A stretch of DNA of 64,000 nucleotides from Symmachiella dynata (GCF_007747995.1 NZ_CP036276.1:4269001-4333000), one strand, 5' to 3'. Numbered from the stretch's first letter, positions 24,684 through 34,119 are shown. Numbers and translations are program-made. The notes: generated by a model not told the origin, from the letters alone.

Positions 24684-26720
24684 CTAATGCACCCGTTGCC
24701 CTGGCTTCGCACCTTCGTCGGGGCTGAGGACGAAGATGTCCTTGCCTCCGGGGCCGGCGGCGAGGACCATGCCTTCGCTGACGCCGAATCGCATTTTGCG
24801 GGGGGCCAGATTCGCGCAACAGATCACCAGTCGCCCGACCAGTTTCTCCGGCTCGTAGACTCCTTTGATCCCCGCGAACACATTCCGGGTCACGTCGCCG
24901 CCCAAACTAAGTGTGAGTTGCAGCAACTTATCCGCCTTTTCGACCTCTTGAGCGGCAATCACGCGGGCGACGCGCATGTCGACTTTGACAAACTCGTCGT
25001 AGGTGCATTCTTCGGCCAGCGGCTCATTGGCCAGAGCTTCGGGACCGTCGTTGTATTGGTTCTCTGCTTCTTCGGGAGCGGCTTCTTCTTGACTTTCTTC
25101 GATCATCGCGTGTACCTGACTTTCTTCGACTCGGGTTAGCATATGCTGAAATTTATTGACCGACGTGCCGACGAGCGGCCGTTGTGATTCATTCCACTGT
25201 TGGATCGGCGTGCTTAATAGTTCGCCGGTTTGTTCTGCCAAGCGCGGCAGCACCGGTGCCAAATAGATGGCCAATTGCCGAAACAGGTTCAAGGCGATTG
25301 TACAGACGTCCTGCAATTGCTGCTGCTTGTCCGGTTCTTTGCGGAGTTTCCACGGCTCGGCATCTTCGACAAACTTGTTCGCCTTGTCGGCCAGCGCCAT
25401 GATGTGCCGCATGGCGGCGTTGTAGTCGCAGTTCTCGTAATTCGCCGCGATCTGTTCTCCAGCTTCGGCAGCGGCAGCAAAGAGTCCACCATCTTCGGGG
25501 TATTCAGCCGAGAGGCCTAGTTCCTTGACGAACTTAGCAGACCGGCTGGCCAGATTGACGACTTTGCCGACTAAATCGGAGTTCACCTTGGCGACGAATT
25601 CTTCGAGGTTCAAATCCAAATCATCCAACCGCGGCCCCAACTTTGTCGCGAAATAATACCGCAGGTAAGCCGGGTCGAGGTGATTCAGATAGGTCGATGC
25701 TCGTATGAATGTCCCTTTGCTCTTGGACATTTTCTCCCCACCCACGGTCAAAAAACCGTGGATGTGCACTTTGGAGGGGAGGTTATAGCCGGCCGTTTTG
25801 AGCATTGCCGGCCAAAACAGCGTATGGAAATAGGTAATGTCCTTGCCGATGAAATGGTGAATTTCGGTCTTTTCGTTCCGCCACCAATCGTTGAAATCCT
25901 CGCCGTTCCGGTCGCACCATTGCTGCGTCGAGGCCATGTAGCCGATCGGCGCATCGAACCAGACGTACCAATAATTGCCGGGGCTGTCCGGGATTTCGAA
26001 ACCAAAATAGGGAGCGGGGCGGGAGATGTCCCAATCGCGGAGCGGCTCGTGCAGGAAATGCCCCTTGAGGTAATTGGCCACTTCATCCTGCAGATGCTCA
26101 CCCGACTGCGTCCACTCTTCCAGAAACTCGTGCAGTTCCTCGATATTCACAAATAGATGTAGCGAACTGCGAACTTCCGGCGTCGCTCCGCTCACGGTAC
26201 TAATCGGATCGATCAAATCCGCAGGGCTGTAGGTCACGCCACAACTATCGCAGTTGTCGCCGTATTGCCCATCGGATTTGCAGCGGGGACAGGTGCCGCG
26301 GACGAATCGGTCGGCCAGAAACGTGCCCGCCTCCGGATCGTACAATTGCGTCACATCCCGCTCGGAAACGAGACCGGCCTTGCGAAATGCCGCCCAGAAC
26401 TCATTGCAAAACTTTTGGTTTTCAGGACTGTTGGTGCTGCCGTAGTTATCAAACTCGATGCCGAAGCCCGCAAAATCGTCTTCGTGGGCCTGTTTCATTT
26501 CAGCGATCAACGCTTCTTCGCTCCGCCCTTCTTGCCGCGCACGCAGCATGATTGCCGTGCCGTGCGTGTCGTCGGAGCACATATACAAGCAGCGATTTCC
26601 GTACAGTTTTTGAAACCGCACCCAAATATCGGTCTGCAGATATTCCACCAAATGCCCAATGTGAATGTGCCCATTGGCATACGGCAGAGCAGCGGTGACA
26701 AGAATTTGTCGTGTGGTCAT
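24684..26720 (-). CDS. metG: Methionine--tRNA ligase
   Basis: A 678-residue class I aminoacyl-tRNA synthetase that charges tRNA-Met. The HIGH motif is HIHIGH at 18-23, the KMSKS motif at 330-334 ([11 protein letters not shown]). The zinc knuckle has two Cys pairs ([17 protein letters not shown], around 145-165), the MetG1 type. The C-terminal 110 residues ([20 protein letters not shown] to [11 protein letters not shown]) are a fused EMAP/Trbp111-type tRNA-binding domain, joined through an acidic Glu/Ala linker. ATG 26720 ([17 protein letters not shown]) is the natural start; an in-frame ATG at 26771 adds 17 residues not seen in the family. No clear Shine-Dalgarno is seen. Confidence 0.97.
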   Translation of the reverse strand: MTTRQILVTAALPYANGHIHIGHLVEYLQTDIWVRFQKLYGNRCLYMCSDDTHGTAIMLRARQEGRSEEALIAEMKQAHEDDFAGFGIEFDNYGSTNSPENQKFCNEFWAAFRKAGLVSERDVTQLYDPEAGTFLADRFVRGTCPRCKSDGQYGDNCDSCGVTYSPADLIDPISTVSGATPEVRSSLHLFVNIEELHEFLEEWTQSGEHLQDEVANYLKGHFLHEPLRDWDISRPAPYFGFEIPDSPGNYWYVWFDAPIGYMASTQQWCDRNGEDFNDWWRNEKTEIHHFIGKDITYFHTLFWPAMLKTAGYNLPSKVHIHGFLTVGGEKMSKSKGTFIRASTYLNHLDPAYLRYYFATKLGPRLDDLDLNLEEFVAKVNSDLVGKVVNLASRSAKFVKELGLSAEYPEDGGLFAAAAEAGEQIAANYENCDYNAAMRHIMALADKANKFVEDAEPWKLRKEPDKQQQLQDVCTIALNLFRQLAIYLAPVLPRLAEQTGELLSTPIQQWNESQRPLVGTSVNKFQHMLTRVEESQVHAMIEESQEEAAPEEAENQYNDGPEALANEPLAEECTYDEFVKVDMRVARVIAAQEVEKADKLLQLTLSLGGDVTRNVFAGIKGVYEPEKLVGRLVICCANLAPRKMRFGVSEGMVLAAGPGGKDIFVLSPDEGAKPGQRVH

Positions 26721-26784
26721 CGAGGGAGTTCGTTCGTTGTTTTGCGGTTTATGGGGCCACGGATTGAACACGAATCAATAAGGT

Positions 26785-26930
26785 CCTGGTTCCCAAGCTC
26801 TGCTTGGGAACCCACCTTCCCGAAGCTCTGCTTCGGTCGGAAATCAATGGCGGGCACTTAATTTATCATAACGTCTGCGAAGCGGAGCTTCGCTGGAACG
26901 CGTCCCCAGGCAGAGCTTGGGAACCAGAAA
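26785..26930. repeat. Cluster of REP-like palindromes
   Basis: The metG-fumC spacer has TGGTTCCCAAGC with GCTTGGGAACC (26788-26811 region), CCGAAGC-tct-GCTTCGG (26820-26836), GCGAAGC-gga-GCTTCGC (26877-26893) and a returning copy CAGAGCTTGGGAACCAG (26911-26927) in inverted orientation to the first. Together they can form several hairpins or one long cruciform. Confidence 0.75.
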
Positions 26931-26990
26931 ATAAACACTGCTGGACAAGCCAGCAGTGGCACCCGTCGGTCATTTTTTGATCTGTGTTTT

Positions 26991-27013
26991 ATCCGTGTTT
27001 CATCTGTGGCTAA
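26991..27013. repeat. ATCCGTGTTYCATCTGTGGC interspersed repeat
   Basis: ATCCGTGTTTCATCTGTGGC lies just before the fumC stop side; a related copy (ATCCGTGTTCATCTGTG with ATCTGTGGCTAA) is at 31097-31130. It looks like a dispersed repeat of this genome. Confidence 0.6.
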
Positions 27014-27022
27014 TTGGTTAAG

Positions 27023-28447
27023 TCACGCCTGTGGTTCGGTCATGCTCATCGGGTCGAGCGCTTTGTTCAATTCCTCTTCGGGAAGGACATTTTGTTCCGT
27101 GCAAAGTTCGCGGATTGTTTTACCGGTTTTGAAAGCTTCTTTGGCCAGCGCGGATGCTTTTTCGTAGCCGATATAGGGATTCAAGCTGGTGACCATCGAA
27201 AGGCTCTTCTCCACGGCGGCTTCGCAATGATCCGGATGCGCCTGCATGTCATCGGAACAAAACTCGACAAATGCATCGGTCACATTGGCCAACAGTGTGA
27301 TGCTTTCCAGCGTCGTTTGCCCCATCATGGGCATCATAATGTTTAATTGGAATTGCCCCCCTGTCGCTCCGCTGATAGCGATGGCTTGGTCGTTCCCCAT
27401 CACGCGGGCAGCGACTTGCATCATGCTTTCGCACATCACAGGATTGACTTTGCCCGGCATAATCGAGCTGCCCGGTTGTCGGTCAGGCAGTACGACTTCG
27501 CCGAAACCGCATCGCGGCCCGGAACTGAGCCAGCGAAGATTATTAGAGACATTGAACAATGTCGAGGCAATTGCCCGCAGCTGCCCGTGGCACTCCACCA
27601 GACCGTCGCGTTGGGCGTTGGCTTCGAAGTGATTGACCGCTTCGATAAAGCCGATGCCCGTTTCATCGGCCAAGACCTTAGCGACGCGGCTGCCGAATTC
27701 GGGATGCGTGTTGATCCCCGAACCGACGGCCGTCCCACCGACTGGCAATTCCAACACGGCATCCCGTGCCCGTTCGGCCCGGCCAATCGACAATTCAATC
27801 TGCCGCGCCAGTCCGCCGATTTCCTGTCCCAATCGTAACGGTGTCGCATCGGCAAGGTGTGTGCGGCCGATTTTGATGATCTTGTCCCACTCGGCCGCCT
27901 TTTTGGCGAGCGAACCGGCGAATTTTTCCAGTGCGGGGAATAGGTTTTCCTGAATACTGACCGCGACGGCGACGTGAATCGATGTCGGAAATGTGTCGTT
28001 GGTGCTTTGCCCCATATTCACATGGTCGTTGGGATGCACCGATTTTTCTGGGCTGAAGCGATCATCGCCCAGGATCTCGACTGCGCGGTTGCTGATCACC
28101 TCGTTGACGTTCATGTTGCTAGAGGTACCCGAACCGGTTTGGAAGACGTCGACTGGGAATTCGCTATCGAATTTTCCCTCAGACACTTCACGGCACGCAG
28201 CGAGTAGTGCCTCGACTTGTTTGTCATTCAGCGGCTTTTTGCCGGTCCCGGTCAGCTTGCCCACATCGCGATTGGCAATGGCAGCCGCGTATTTGACCAG
28301 CCCCATCGCATGAATCAGATCCGTAGGTAAGGCCCATCCGGAAATAGGAAAATTATCAACGGCCCGTTGGGTTTGTGCCCCGTAATATGCTTTTGCAGGG
28401 ACCTGGACATCGCCCATGGAATCGTGTTCGGTACGAAATTCGCTCAT
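27023..28447 (-). CDS. fumC: Class II fumarate hydratase
   Basis: A 474-residue cytoplasmic lyase of the TCA cycle (fumarate + water to malate). Family markers are TGSGTSSNMNVNEVISNRA near 100-120, HVNMGQSTNDTFPTSIHVA near 140, IGRTHLADATPLRLGQEIGG near 190, and the signature GSSIMPGKVNP near 320. Length is standard. The ATG at 28447 starts MSEFRTEHDSMGDVQVPA, as in many FumC proteins. It lies between metG and the divergent aminotransferase gene; the 268-bp spacer on the right should hold both promoters and shows no gene. Confidence 0.97.
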   Translation of the reverse strand: MSEFRTEHDSMGDVQVPAKAYYGAQTQRAVDNFPISGWALPTDLIHAMGLVKYAAAIANRDVGKLTGTGKKPLNDKQVEALLAACREVSEGKFDSEFPVDVFQTGSGTSSNMNVNEVISNRAVEILGDDRFSPEKSVHPNDHVNMGQSTNDTFPTSIHVAVAVSIQENLFPALEKFAGSLAKKAAEWDKIIKIGRTHLADATPLRLGQEIGGLARQIELSIGRAERARDAVLELPVGGTAVGSGINTHPEFGSRVAKVLADETGIGFIEAVNHFEANAQRDGLVECHGQLRAIASTLFNVSNNLRWLSSGPRCGFGEVVLPDRQPGSSIMPGKVNPVMCESMMQVAARVMGNDQAIAISGATGGQFQLNIMMPMMGQTTLESITLLANVTDAFVEFCSDDMQAHPDHCEAAVEKSLSMVTSLNPYIGYEKASALAKEAFKTGKTIRELCTEQNVLPEEELNKALDPMSMTEPQA

Positions 28448-28715
28448 CGCTCGTATTTCCTGCCTCGTGGGTGCCTAATTTAAAGACCGACAGCCAAAAA
28501 CAGTGTGCTGCTGCGAACATCGTAGCGAGTTGCCCGGCGGATCAAAAGTGAGACCTTATTCCCCCGGAAATCCACCGGAATCGGACAATCATGGCTCGAT
28601 TGGTGGGCCACATGAAATCGAGGTGTTATGATAAGCCCACCGCCGCAGGCCAAGACGCAGCCGACGGCCTCATGAGAATCATTCCCTAGAAACGGCATAG
28701 GATTCGAGACGAGAT

Positions 28716-29840
28716 ATGAGCGAAGAATGGATTGCCGACCGCATGCATCGCATCGACGCTTCGGGCATTCGTAAGGTCTTTGATCTGGCGGCCAAACTGG
28801 CCGATCCGGTGAACCTGAGCATCGGGCAACCCCATTTCGATACCCCGCAGCCGATCAAGGACGCATTAGCGCAAGCAACGGCCGACGGGCACAACGGCTA
28901 TAGTCAGACACAGGGCATCGCCCCCTTGCTGAAAACCATTCAGGACCATGTTGACAAGACATTGGGGCAGACCGATCGTCAGGTGTTCATCACCAGTGGA
29001 ACGAGCGGTGGGTTGATGTTGGCACTGTGCGGACTGGTCAATCCGGGCGACGAAGTCATCGTCTTCGCCCCTTGGTTTGTGATGTACAAACACCTGGTCA
29101 CCTTGGCCGGGGGCACAGTGGTGGAGATCGATACGTATCCCGATTTCCAAATCGACGTCAACAAGGTCCGCGATGCGATCACCGACCGAACCAAGGTGAT
29201 CCTCTGCAACAGCCCGGCCAATCCAACTGGTTGTGTCGCCAGCAGCGAGCAACTCAAAGATTTGGCCGAATTGGCGGCGGAAAAAGACATCGCCTTTTTG
29301 AGCGACGAAATCTACAAGTCGTATTGCTACGATCAGGAATTTCAATCGCCGGCGCAATGGAATGACCAAACGATCGTCATCGATGGTTTCAGCAAATCGC
29401 ACTCGATGACCGGTTGGCGGTTGGGTTATATGCACGGACCGTCGGCATTGATGCAGCAAATGTTGAAGCTGCAACAATTCACCTTCGTCTGCGCTCCGCA
29501 CCCGGTGCAATGGGCCGGTTTAGCCGCCTGGGACTACGATGTTTCCGAGTACGTCGAACAATACCGCCGCAAACGGGATTTCATGATTTCGGAATTGCGG
29601 AACGACTTTGAAATCCACGGCGCCGACGGAGCCTTCTACTTATTTCCCCAAGCCCCCTGGGGCACGGGAACGGAATTCGTGACCGAAGCGATCAAGAACA
29701 ACTTGTTGATCATCCCCGGCAACGTCTTTAGCCCCTCCGACACACACTTTCGGATATCCTACGCGGCCGAAGATGCCGTTTTAGAGCGCGGTGTTGAGTT
29801 ACTCAAAAAACTGGCCCGACAAGGCAAACCCAGCGTTTGA
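28716..29840 (+). CDS. Class I/II PLP-dependent aminotransferase
   Basis: A 374-residue fold-type I aminotransferase. The pyridoxal-phosphate lysine is Lys227 in DGFSKSHSMTGWRLGY; other signs are SIGQPHFDTPQPI near 36, GYSQTQGIAPLL near 62, ITSGTSGGLMLAL near 92, NSPANPTGC near 168 and DEIYKSY near 200, and a C-terminal FRISYAAEDAVLERG with the substrate-carboxylate arginine. The closest class is aspartate/aromatic aminotransferase; the amino acid used cannot be named. Its stop is 23 bp before the start of the unknown gene at 29864, so the two are probably cotranscribed. Confidence 0.92.
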   Translation: MSEEWIADRMHRIDASGIRKVFDLAAKLADPVNLSIGQPHFDTPQPIKDALAQATADGHNGYSQTQGIAPLLKTIQDHVDKTLGQTDRQVFITSGTSGGLMLALCGLVNPGDEVIVFAPWFVMYKHLVTLAGGTVVEIDTYPDFQIDVNKVRDAITDRTKVILCNSPANPTGCVASSEQLKDLAELAAEKDIAFLSDEIYKSYCYDQEFQSPAQWNDQTIVIDGFSKSHSMTGWRLGYMHGPSALMQQMLKLQQFTFVCAPHPVQWAGLAAWDYDVSEYVEQYRRKRDFMISELRNDFEIHGADGAFYLFPQAPWGTGTEFVTEAIKNNLLIIPGNVFSPSDTHFRISYAAEDAVLERGVELLKKLARQGKPSV

Positions 29841-29863
29841 GTGGTGGAAAAGGCCGTAACCTG

Positions 29864-30766
29864 ATGCCCAGTTGGTCGCATGCACTCAAACTGAACAACA
29901 ACCGCGAGGTGGTTGCCGGCAGCGCCGACGCGTTGTGCGACGCTATTCGTCGCGGCGCGGATCTACGCATCGGGACTGCTTTTCGTCACAACGAACACAT
30001 CGACGTCACGTCGGCCAACAACGAATTGATCCGTGAAGTCATGGACTTTCGCGTGACCTATTTGCTTGAGGATCGTTGGGCGGCGGGGATCCAAAACTTG
30101 CGGATGCCGATTGAATTGCCTGACGGATTTGGTCCGCGAGCCTCGATGTCGTTCTTTCTCTACAACCAAGACGGGCATCAAGGGATTGGCCGCCCGTTTC
30201 TCGATGGCAAACCCACGAACGGCACCCTCGGCCCCGCTCCGCTCAACGACCACGCGGACATGCCCAAGTATCACGAGCTGGCGAATTGGGACGCAGAGAC
30301 GAATGCTCCCAGCAGCAATTTCATCTACGATTTTGAATACTTCGAATACCACGTCCGCGATTGTTGGCGCGAGGTCTTCGCCCACGATGCCGACGGGCGG
30401 GTGATCTCCGGCGATTTGGATAGTCTCACCGAAGCGGTTCGCCAAGGCAGCGAGGTCAAAATCGCTGTGCGTGGATTGTGCGACGACCTAACGCCTGCCG
30501 GCGACACAGCGATGGAGCACGAAGTCTTCCTGCACTTGGGAGCCTGTTACTATTACACCGAAACGCGGCAAATGATGGCCTCCGCCAACCCGGTCGTCCG
30601 GACCCGCGCCGCTATTCCACTCGGCTATGCCAGTGGCGCATGGGACTTCGGTTGGCTGATGCCCCGCACAGACGGTCACGTGGCACGTTGGTTGTGCGAC
30701 CCGCAAACGCTCCAATTCCAAAAATCAACCACCCACCACGCCATCCGCTGGTTCATCAACAGCTGA
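29864..30766 (+). CDS. Unrecognised protein with internal duplication
   Basis: A 300-residue protein with no family I recognise and no signal peptide. It is built from two related halves. The first has GSADALCDAIRRGADLRI at 19-36 and later RMPIELPDGFGPRASMSFFL ending in NQDGH; the second has GDLDSLTEAVRQGSEVKI at 183-200 and RAAIPLGYASGAWDFGWLMP ending in RTDGH. Both halves also begin with a Trp followed by a short acidic/polar turn (W4, W168). The linking region (about 120-165) is rich in Asp, His and aromatic residues. ATG 29864 follows GGAAAAGG by 10 bases. It is just downstream of an aminotransferase, which suggests cotranscription but not a function. Confidence 0.75.
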   Translation: MPSWSHALKLNNNREVVAGSADALCDAIRRGADLRIGTAFRHNEHIDVTSANNELIREVMDFRVTYLLEDRWAAGIQNLRMPIELPDGFGPRASMSFFLYNQDGHQGIGRPFLDGKPTNGTLGPAPLNDHADMPKYHELANWDAETNAPSSNFIYDFEYFEYHVRDCWREVFAHDADGRVISGDLDSLTEAVRQGSEVKIAVRGLCDDLTPAGDTAMEHEVFLHLGACYYYTETRQMMASANPVVRTRAAIPLGYASGAWDFGWLMPRTDGHVARWLCDPQTLQFQKSTTHHAIRWFINS

Positions 30767-31173
30767 TCACAATGTAGGGTGCGTCACGACGCACCTTTCG
30801 CGCGTAGGATAGCGGATTCTCCCGACGAACCAATGAGCTGCGTACGCTTGGGCGTAAAGAATTTAGCCACAGAGTTCACCGAGGTCACAGAGAAAAGGAG
30901 GCGGTGTTTTCACCGTGCGTGGATTTTGTCCAGAAACTTCCATGGTCTTTGCGGATTCACTGGCGCGGGTAAATCGCCCTCCAGCTCAAACTTTAAATGT
31001 TGCTTAAATCACAAATTGCGCCGGCGCGTCTCGGTCACTGTTCGCACAATGCGACCGCAAGCGGTCGGTTTGGGATTTTGAGAGTCACGCTCGGGACATC
31101 CGTGTTCATCTGTGTTCAATCTGTGGCTAAGAAAGTAGCGGTCATAAATGTTTTCGGATCCGCCGCGCTCAGG
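30767..31173. repeat. Spacer with interspersed repeats
   Basis: No gene is seen. 30774-30800 has GTAGGGTGCGTCACGACGCACC, whose TGCGTC-ac-GACGCA palindrome recurs at 47157-47170. 30870-30898 reads CCACAGAGTTCACCGAGGTC followed by ACAGAGAAA, and 31097-31130 has ATCCGTGTTCATCTGTG plus ATCTGTGGCTAA, both of the kind found scattered in many genomes. Confidence 0.65.
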
Positions 31174-31626
31174 TTATTTCTTGCGTCGCAGTTTTTGAAT
31201 TGTCTGGTCCAAGGTCTGCAAGAATTGCGAGCGGTCTTGTTTGCTAAATGGGGGTGGGCCGCCGGTGATAGTGCCGAGGTCGCGGAGTTGCGTCATCAAC
31301 TCTCGGCTGGCGAGTGCGCTGCCGATCGACTCGGCGGAAAATTTGCCGCCACGGGAATCGAGCACGTGGGCCTGTTTTTCTAAACAGCGCGAGGCGAGCG
31401 GAATGTCAGCGGTGATGACGATATCGTCGCCGGCGACCTGCTCGGCAATCCAATCATCGGCCGCTTCGTAGTGTCCTTTGACAACAACCAACGTCAACCA
31501 GTCCGCCGTCGGCACCCGCATTGGCGCATTGGCAACCAAGGTCACCGACAGTTTGTACCGCTTCGCGACGCGATAGACCTCCTCTTTGACCGGACAGGCA
31601 TCGCCGTCAACAAAAATCTTCGTCAC
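31174..31626 (-). CDS. YaiI/YqxD family (DUF188) protein
   Basis: A 150-residue cytoplasmic protein of the DUF188 family. Characteristic parts are IFVDGDACPVKEEVYRVAKR at 4-23, ADDWIAEQVAGDDIVITADI near 56-75, PLASRCLEKQAHVLDSRG near 76-93 and ITGGPPPFSKQDRSQFLQTLD near 120-140. The family resembles PIN/NYN nucleases in its Asp pattern, but its role is not established. It lies alone, divergent from the VOC gene. Confidence 0.92.
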   Translation of the reverse strand: MTKIFVDGDACPVKEEVYRVAKRYKLSVTLVANAPMRVPTADWLTLVVVKGHYEAADDWIAEQVAGDDIVITADIPLASRCLEKQAHVLDSRGGKFSAESIGSALASRELMTQLRDLGTITGGPPPFSKQDRSQFLQTLDQTIQKLRRKK

Positions 31627-31720
31627 GCCGGGACCTTTCGGCTTTGGAGCAGTTTATAGTTAGATCTCCAAACATGGTAACCAGGACACGAAATTTGACA
31701 ACCACTTGCAGCTTGAGACA

Positions 31721-32170
31721 ATGTCGCATGTTGGACAACATCGCCAAGCCCAAGTTTTGGAGGGAAATCTCATAGCGAATCGCTTAGAGCACGCAAATCT
31801 CACAGTGCGAGACATCGACGCAACGGTCCGGTTTCTGAGAACCGCATTTCCGGAATTCATCGTACGGGGCGAGGGAATCCAAAACGGGGATCGTTGGTTG
31901 CATGTCGGCAGCGACGACTCTTACATTGCGCTCAATGAATCGTCCGACGGGTTTTCGGAAACTGGACCGCTGAATCATCTCGGTTTTGCGGTCGACGACG
32001 TGAATGCCGTTGTCAGCCGCTTGCTGGAAGCGGGTTATCGTGAAGGATTTATTGCACCTGAGCATCCGCATCGTCGCCGGAAATACTTTTTCGATGCTGA
32101 CGGAATCGAGTGGGAGTTCGTTGAGTATGCCTCAGGCGATCCGGCTCAGCGAAACGACTATTCGCTGTGA
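31721..32170 (+). CDS. VOC family (glyoxalase-like) protein
   Basis: A small protein of the vicinal oxygen chelate superfamily with the paired beta-alpha-beta pattern: NRLEHANLTVRDIDATVRFL (His at the first metal position), WLHVGSDDSYIALNE, LNHLGFAVDDVNAVVSRLLE and KYFFDADGIEWEFVEYA (Glu near the end). Ligands His/His/Glu could bind a divalent metal. The start is uncertain. ATG 31721 gives a 149-residue product with an untypical 20-residue lead, while the family usually begins right at the NRLEHANL stretch; there GGAGGG (31759-31764) precedes a non-standard ATA by 7 bases. A strong bidirectional hairpin follows the stop. Confidence 0.8.
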   Translation: MSHVGQHRQAQVLEGNLIANRLEHANLTVRDIDATVRFLRTAFPEFIVRGEGIQNGDRWLHVGSDDSYIALNESSDGFSETGPLNHLGFAVDDVNAVVSRLLEAGYREGFIAPEHPHRRRKYFFDADGIEWEFVEYASGDPAQRNDYSL

Positions 32171-32205
32171 TAACTTGTGGGTGACGGTCGCAAGTAGCGC
32201 ATGGA

Positions 32206-32240
32206 AACGGCCCCGCGATTCATTGGAATCGGGGGCCGTT
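32206..32240. terminator. Bidirectional terminator-like hairpin
   Basis: AACGGCCCC (32206-32214) pairs with GGGGCCGTT (32232-32240), with a further GATTC/GAATC pairing inside the loop. It stands between the convergent VOC gene (ends 32170) and the gene at 32288-32770. No T-run is present on either side. Confidence 0.7.
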
Positions 32241-32287
32241 CGTAAGCGCGATGGCCAAGGTGCCCGTCTGAACGGACAACGCAGCTC

Positions 32288-32770
32288 TTAAAATTGATTC
32301 TGCTCAGTCACAACACCGGCGGCTTGATACAGTTTTTGGATGCGGGTGACCGGATACATCTGGATCAGCCGTTTTTTGTAGGTCAACCGCCCTTCAGCAT
32401 CACGGCCGAGTTGTTCGGCCACTTCGTCGATGGCTAAACCGGCGTATAACGCGGCGAATGTGCCGGGATCGACACCGACACCCGCTTCCAAATCGGCTTG
32501 GGCGTTCACGCCACCGGCTAAAATATCAATGGGATTCAACCCCTTGGTCGCCGGTTTATAAAGTCCCTCTGAGACCAACGCATCGTGCGCGTCCTGCAAT
32601 GCATTTCGCGCCGCGGCGATTTTGTCTAATGTGTCTTGCGAAACGGCGTTGGTTGCATTGCCATCATCTTGAGCCCACAGCGATGCCGGGGAGAGTGAAT
32701 TTGTCGAACCGAGAAGATACCCCACCGCAAGCAGCGAGAATGCAAACAATAGAGAGGCACTTTTCCGCAT
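32288..32770 (-). CDS. Small secreted protein of unknown function
   Basis: A 160-residue protein. ATG 32770 is chosen because AGGAG is 6 bases upstream and the product opens with a hydrophobic signal/anchor (MRKSASLLFAFSLLAVGYLL). The mature part is helical and Ala-rich (DTLDKIAAARNALQDAHDAL, then NPIDILAGGVNAQADLEAG and TFAALYAGLAIDEVAEQLG) and ends with KKRLIQMYPVTRIQKLYQAA. No family is recognised; no enzymatic motif is seen. It may be periplasmic or anchored in the inner membrane. Confidence 0.75.
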   Translation of the reverse strand: MRKSASLLFAFSLLAVGYLLGSTNSLSPASLWAQDDGNATNAVSQDTLDKIAAARNALQDAHDALVSEGLYKPATKGLNPIDILAGGVNAQADLEAGVGVDPGTFAALYAGLAIDEVAEQLGRDAEGRLTYKKRLIQMYPVTRIQKLYQAAGVVTEQNQF

Positions 32771-33104
32771 TTTGAACTCCTGAATTTCCGGTTGCACGTA
32801 TTTCGCATTACGCCGGTAAGCCATCATCCGGCAGGGAGACATCACAATCAGCTAGTGGGCAATATGGTAACGGTGTGCGATGAGAATTCGCAAGGGGAGC
32901 GTTACCGGCTAAAAACAAAGCTGACCGACACGGCGAGCCCCACATCCATCCTGAACGGAATTGCAGGAGGTTTCAAGGCTAAAACCAGGGAATTGAAAGC
33001 AATCTGTGGGCGTTGGACGCGCGCAGTCGCGCCAATGCGACATTCCGCAGCGACCAAGCCTGCTGCTGGGCCTCCCCCGGCGATCCATCGGCGTTCGCCG
33101 ACGA

Positions 33105-33419
33105 TTATGCCTGAATCCGCCCCATATATTCCAGCACCGTATCGAGAGACTGGCCGACACGATCGATGTCGTTCTCCTTGCAGGCCTGTTCTAATTCGGC
33201 AGCTACGGAACTGAGCCCATCAAAACCGTACCCGCCGCCTGCCCCTTTCAGTTGGTGGGCAGTGACGCGCATATCATCGACATTGCCTGCGCGAAACTGT
33301 TGTTGCAACAGCACGCGCCGTTCGCCAACAGTCTCGGCAAACATCTCCAACAGATCCTCAAAATCGGGATCGTCGGCAAAATCGGAAAAGATCGGTCCGC
33401 TGGTTTGTGTGCTGTTCAT
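33105..33419 (-). CDS. HPt-domain phosphotransfer protein
   Basis: A 104-residue single-domain histidine phosphotransfer protein. The phosphorylatable His55 is in AHQLKGAGGGYGF, the HPt signature; flanking helices EDLLEMFAETVGERRVLLQQ and SVAAELEQACKENDIDRVGQ complete the four-helix bundle. AGAGGA is 5 bases upstream of the ATG at 33419. Such proteins relay phosphate between hybrid histidine kinases and response regulators. Neither a kinase nor a regulator is adjacent, so it is an orphan node. The spacers 32771-33104 and 33420-33637 hold nothing recognisable. Confidence 0.9.
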   Translation of the reverse strand: MNSTQTSGPIFSDFADDPDFEDLLEMFAETVGERRVLLQQQFRAGNVDDMRVTAHQLKGAGGGYGFDGLSSVAAELEQACKENDIDRVGQSLDTVLEYMGRIQA

Positions 33420-33637
33420 GAGAGTCCTCTTCTACCCCAGTCAATCATCACAGGAATATCAGGTTGTTCTCATCTATAGCATGTGAACGGGGCCGAAATC
33501 GCCCACACGCCCTGAACAGGAAGTTTTCCCGAAGCGTCGAGGCCCGCGCACCGCAGGGTTTTCCGTTCGCGCGGATTTTAGCAATGAATCCTGCTACGAC
33601 GAATGCCCTGTCTCGCGCAGCCACGACACGGGGAGGT

Positions 33638-33865
33638 TCATGCGGCCTTCTCACGAATGGGGGCTTCGTTCTCAGAAATCGTTTGCAGCTTCAAGCGTTG
33701 CGTCCGCTCGTCGCTACCGAGCCGTTTTCCACGCGTCATGTTTCCGACGTGCGCGCTGAGGTGCATCATCGAACCGGTTACCACCACGGCGGCAAAGCAA
33801 ATTGAAAGCACGATCTGATCATAAGTTGCGTTCTGCAGCAAATCAGTCACGGTCAGCATCTCCAT
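33638..33865 (-). CDS. Putative small membrane protein
   Basis: A 75-residue ORF from ATG 33865. One hydrophobic span (IVLSICFAAVVVTGSMMHLS, about 18-37) is followed by a basic, polar tail (TRGKRLGSDERTQRLKLQTI), fitting an N-out/C-in single-pass protein by the positive-inside rule. Codon use looks ordinary, but no family is recognised and the ribosome site is weak, so it could be a chance frame. The stretch 33866-34161 to its right has no gene and one hairpin. Confidence 0.4.
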   Translation of the reverse strand: MEMLTVTDLLQNATYDQIVLSICFAAVVVTGSMMHLSAHVGNMTRGKRLGSDERTQRLKLQTISENEAPIREKAA

Positions 33866-34093
33866 ATAGCCAAGCAAAAACTGAATCGTCCGAGAAAACA
33901 GGGGGGGAAGCCACGAACCTTGCCGCGTCTCAAAACCATCCTGTTCGCTCCAATGAAACCAAACCTAAGAACGGTTTCTAGGCCGGTTACATCTTAATTT
34001 CGGAACAATCAGCAGCCCGGCTTCAGCGGGACGCACCGGATGCCAGATACGAGATAGTCACCGGCGTTACAATCGGCGCGGTCGGTATAACGA

Positions 34094-34119
34094 CACTCGG
34101 CAACCCCGTCCGCCGAGTG
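34094..34119 (-). terminator. Hairpin downstream of acyl-CoA dehydrogenase
   Basis: CACTCGGC (34094-34101) and GCCGAGTG (34112-34119) form a perfect 8-bp stem 43 bp after the stop of the gene at 34162-35934. No T-run follows on the minus strand. Confidence 0.4.
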
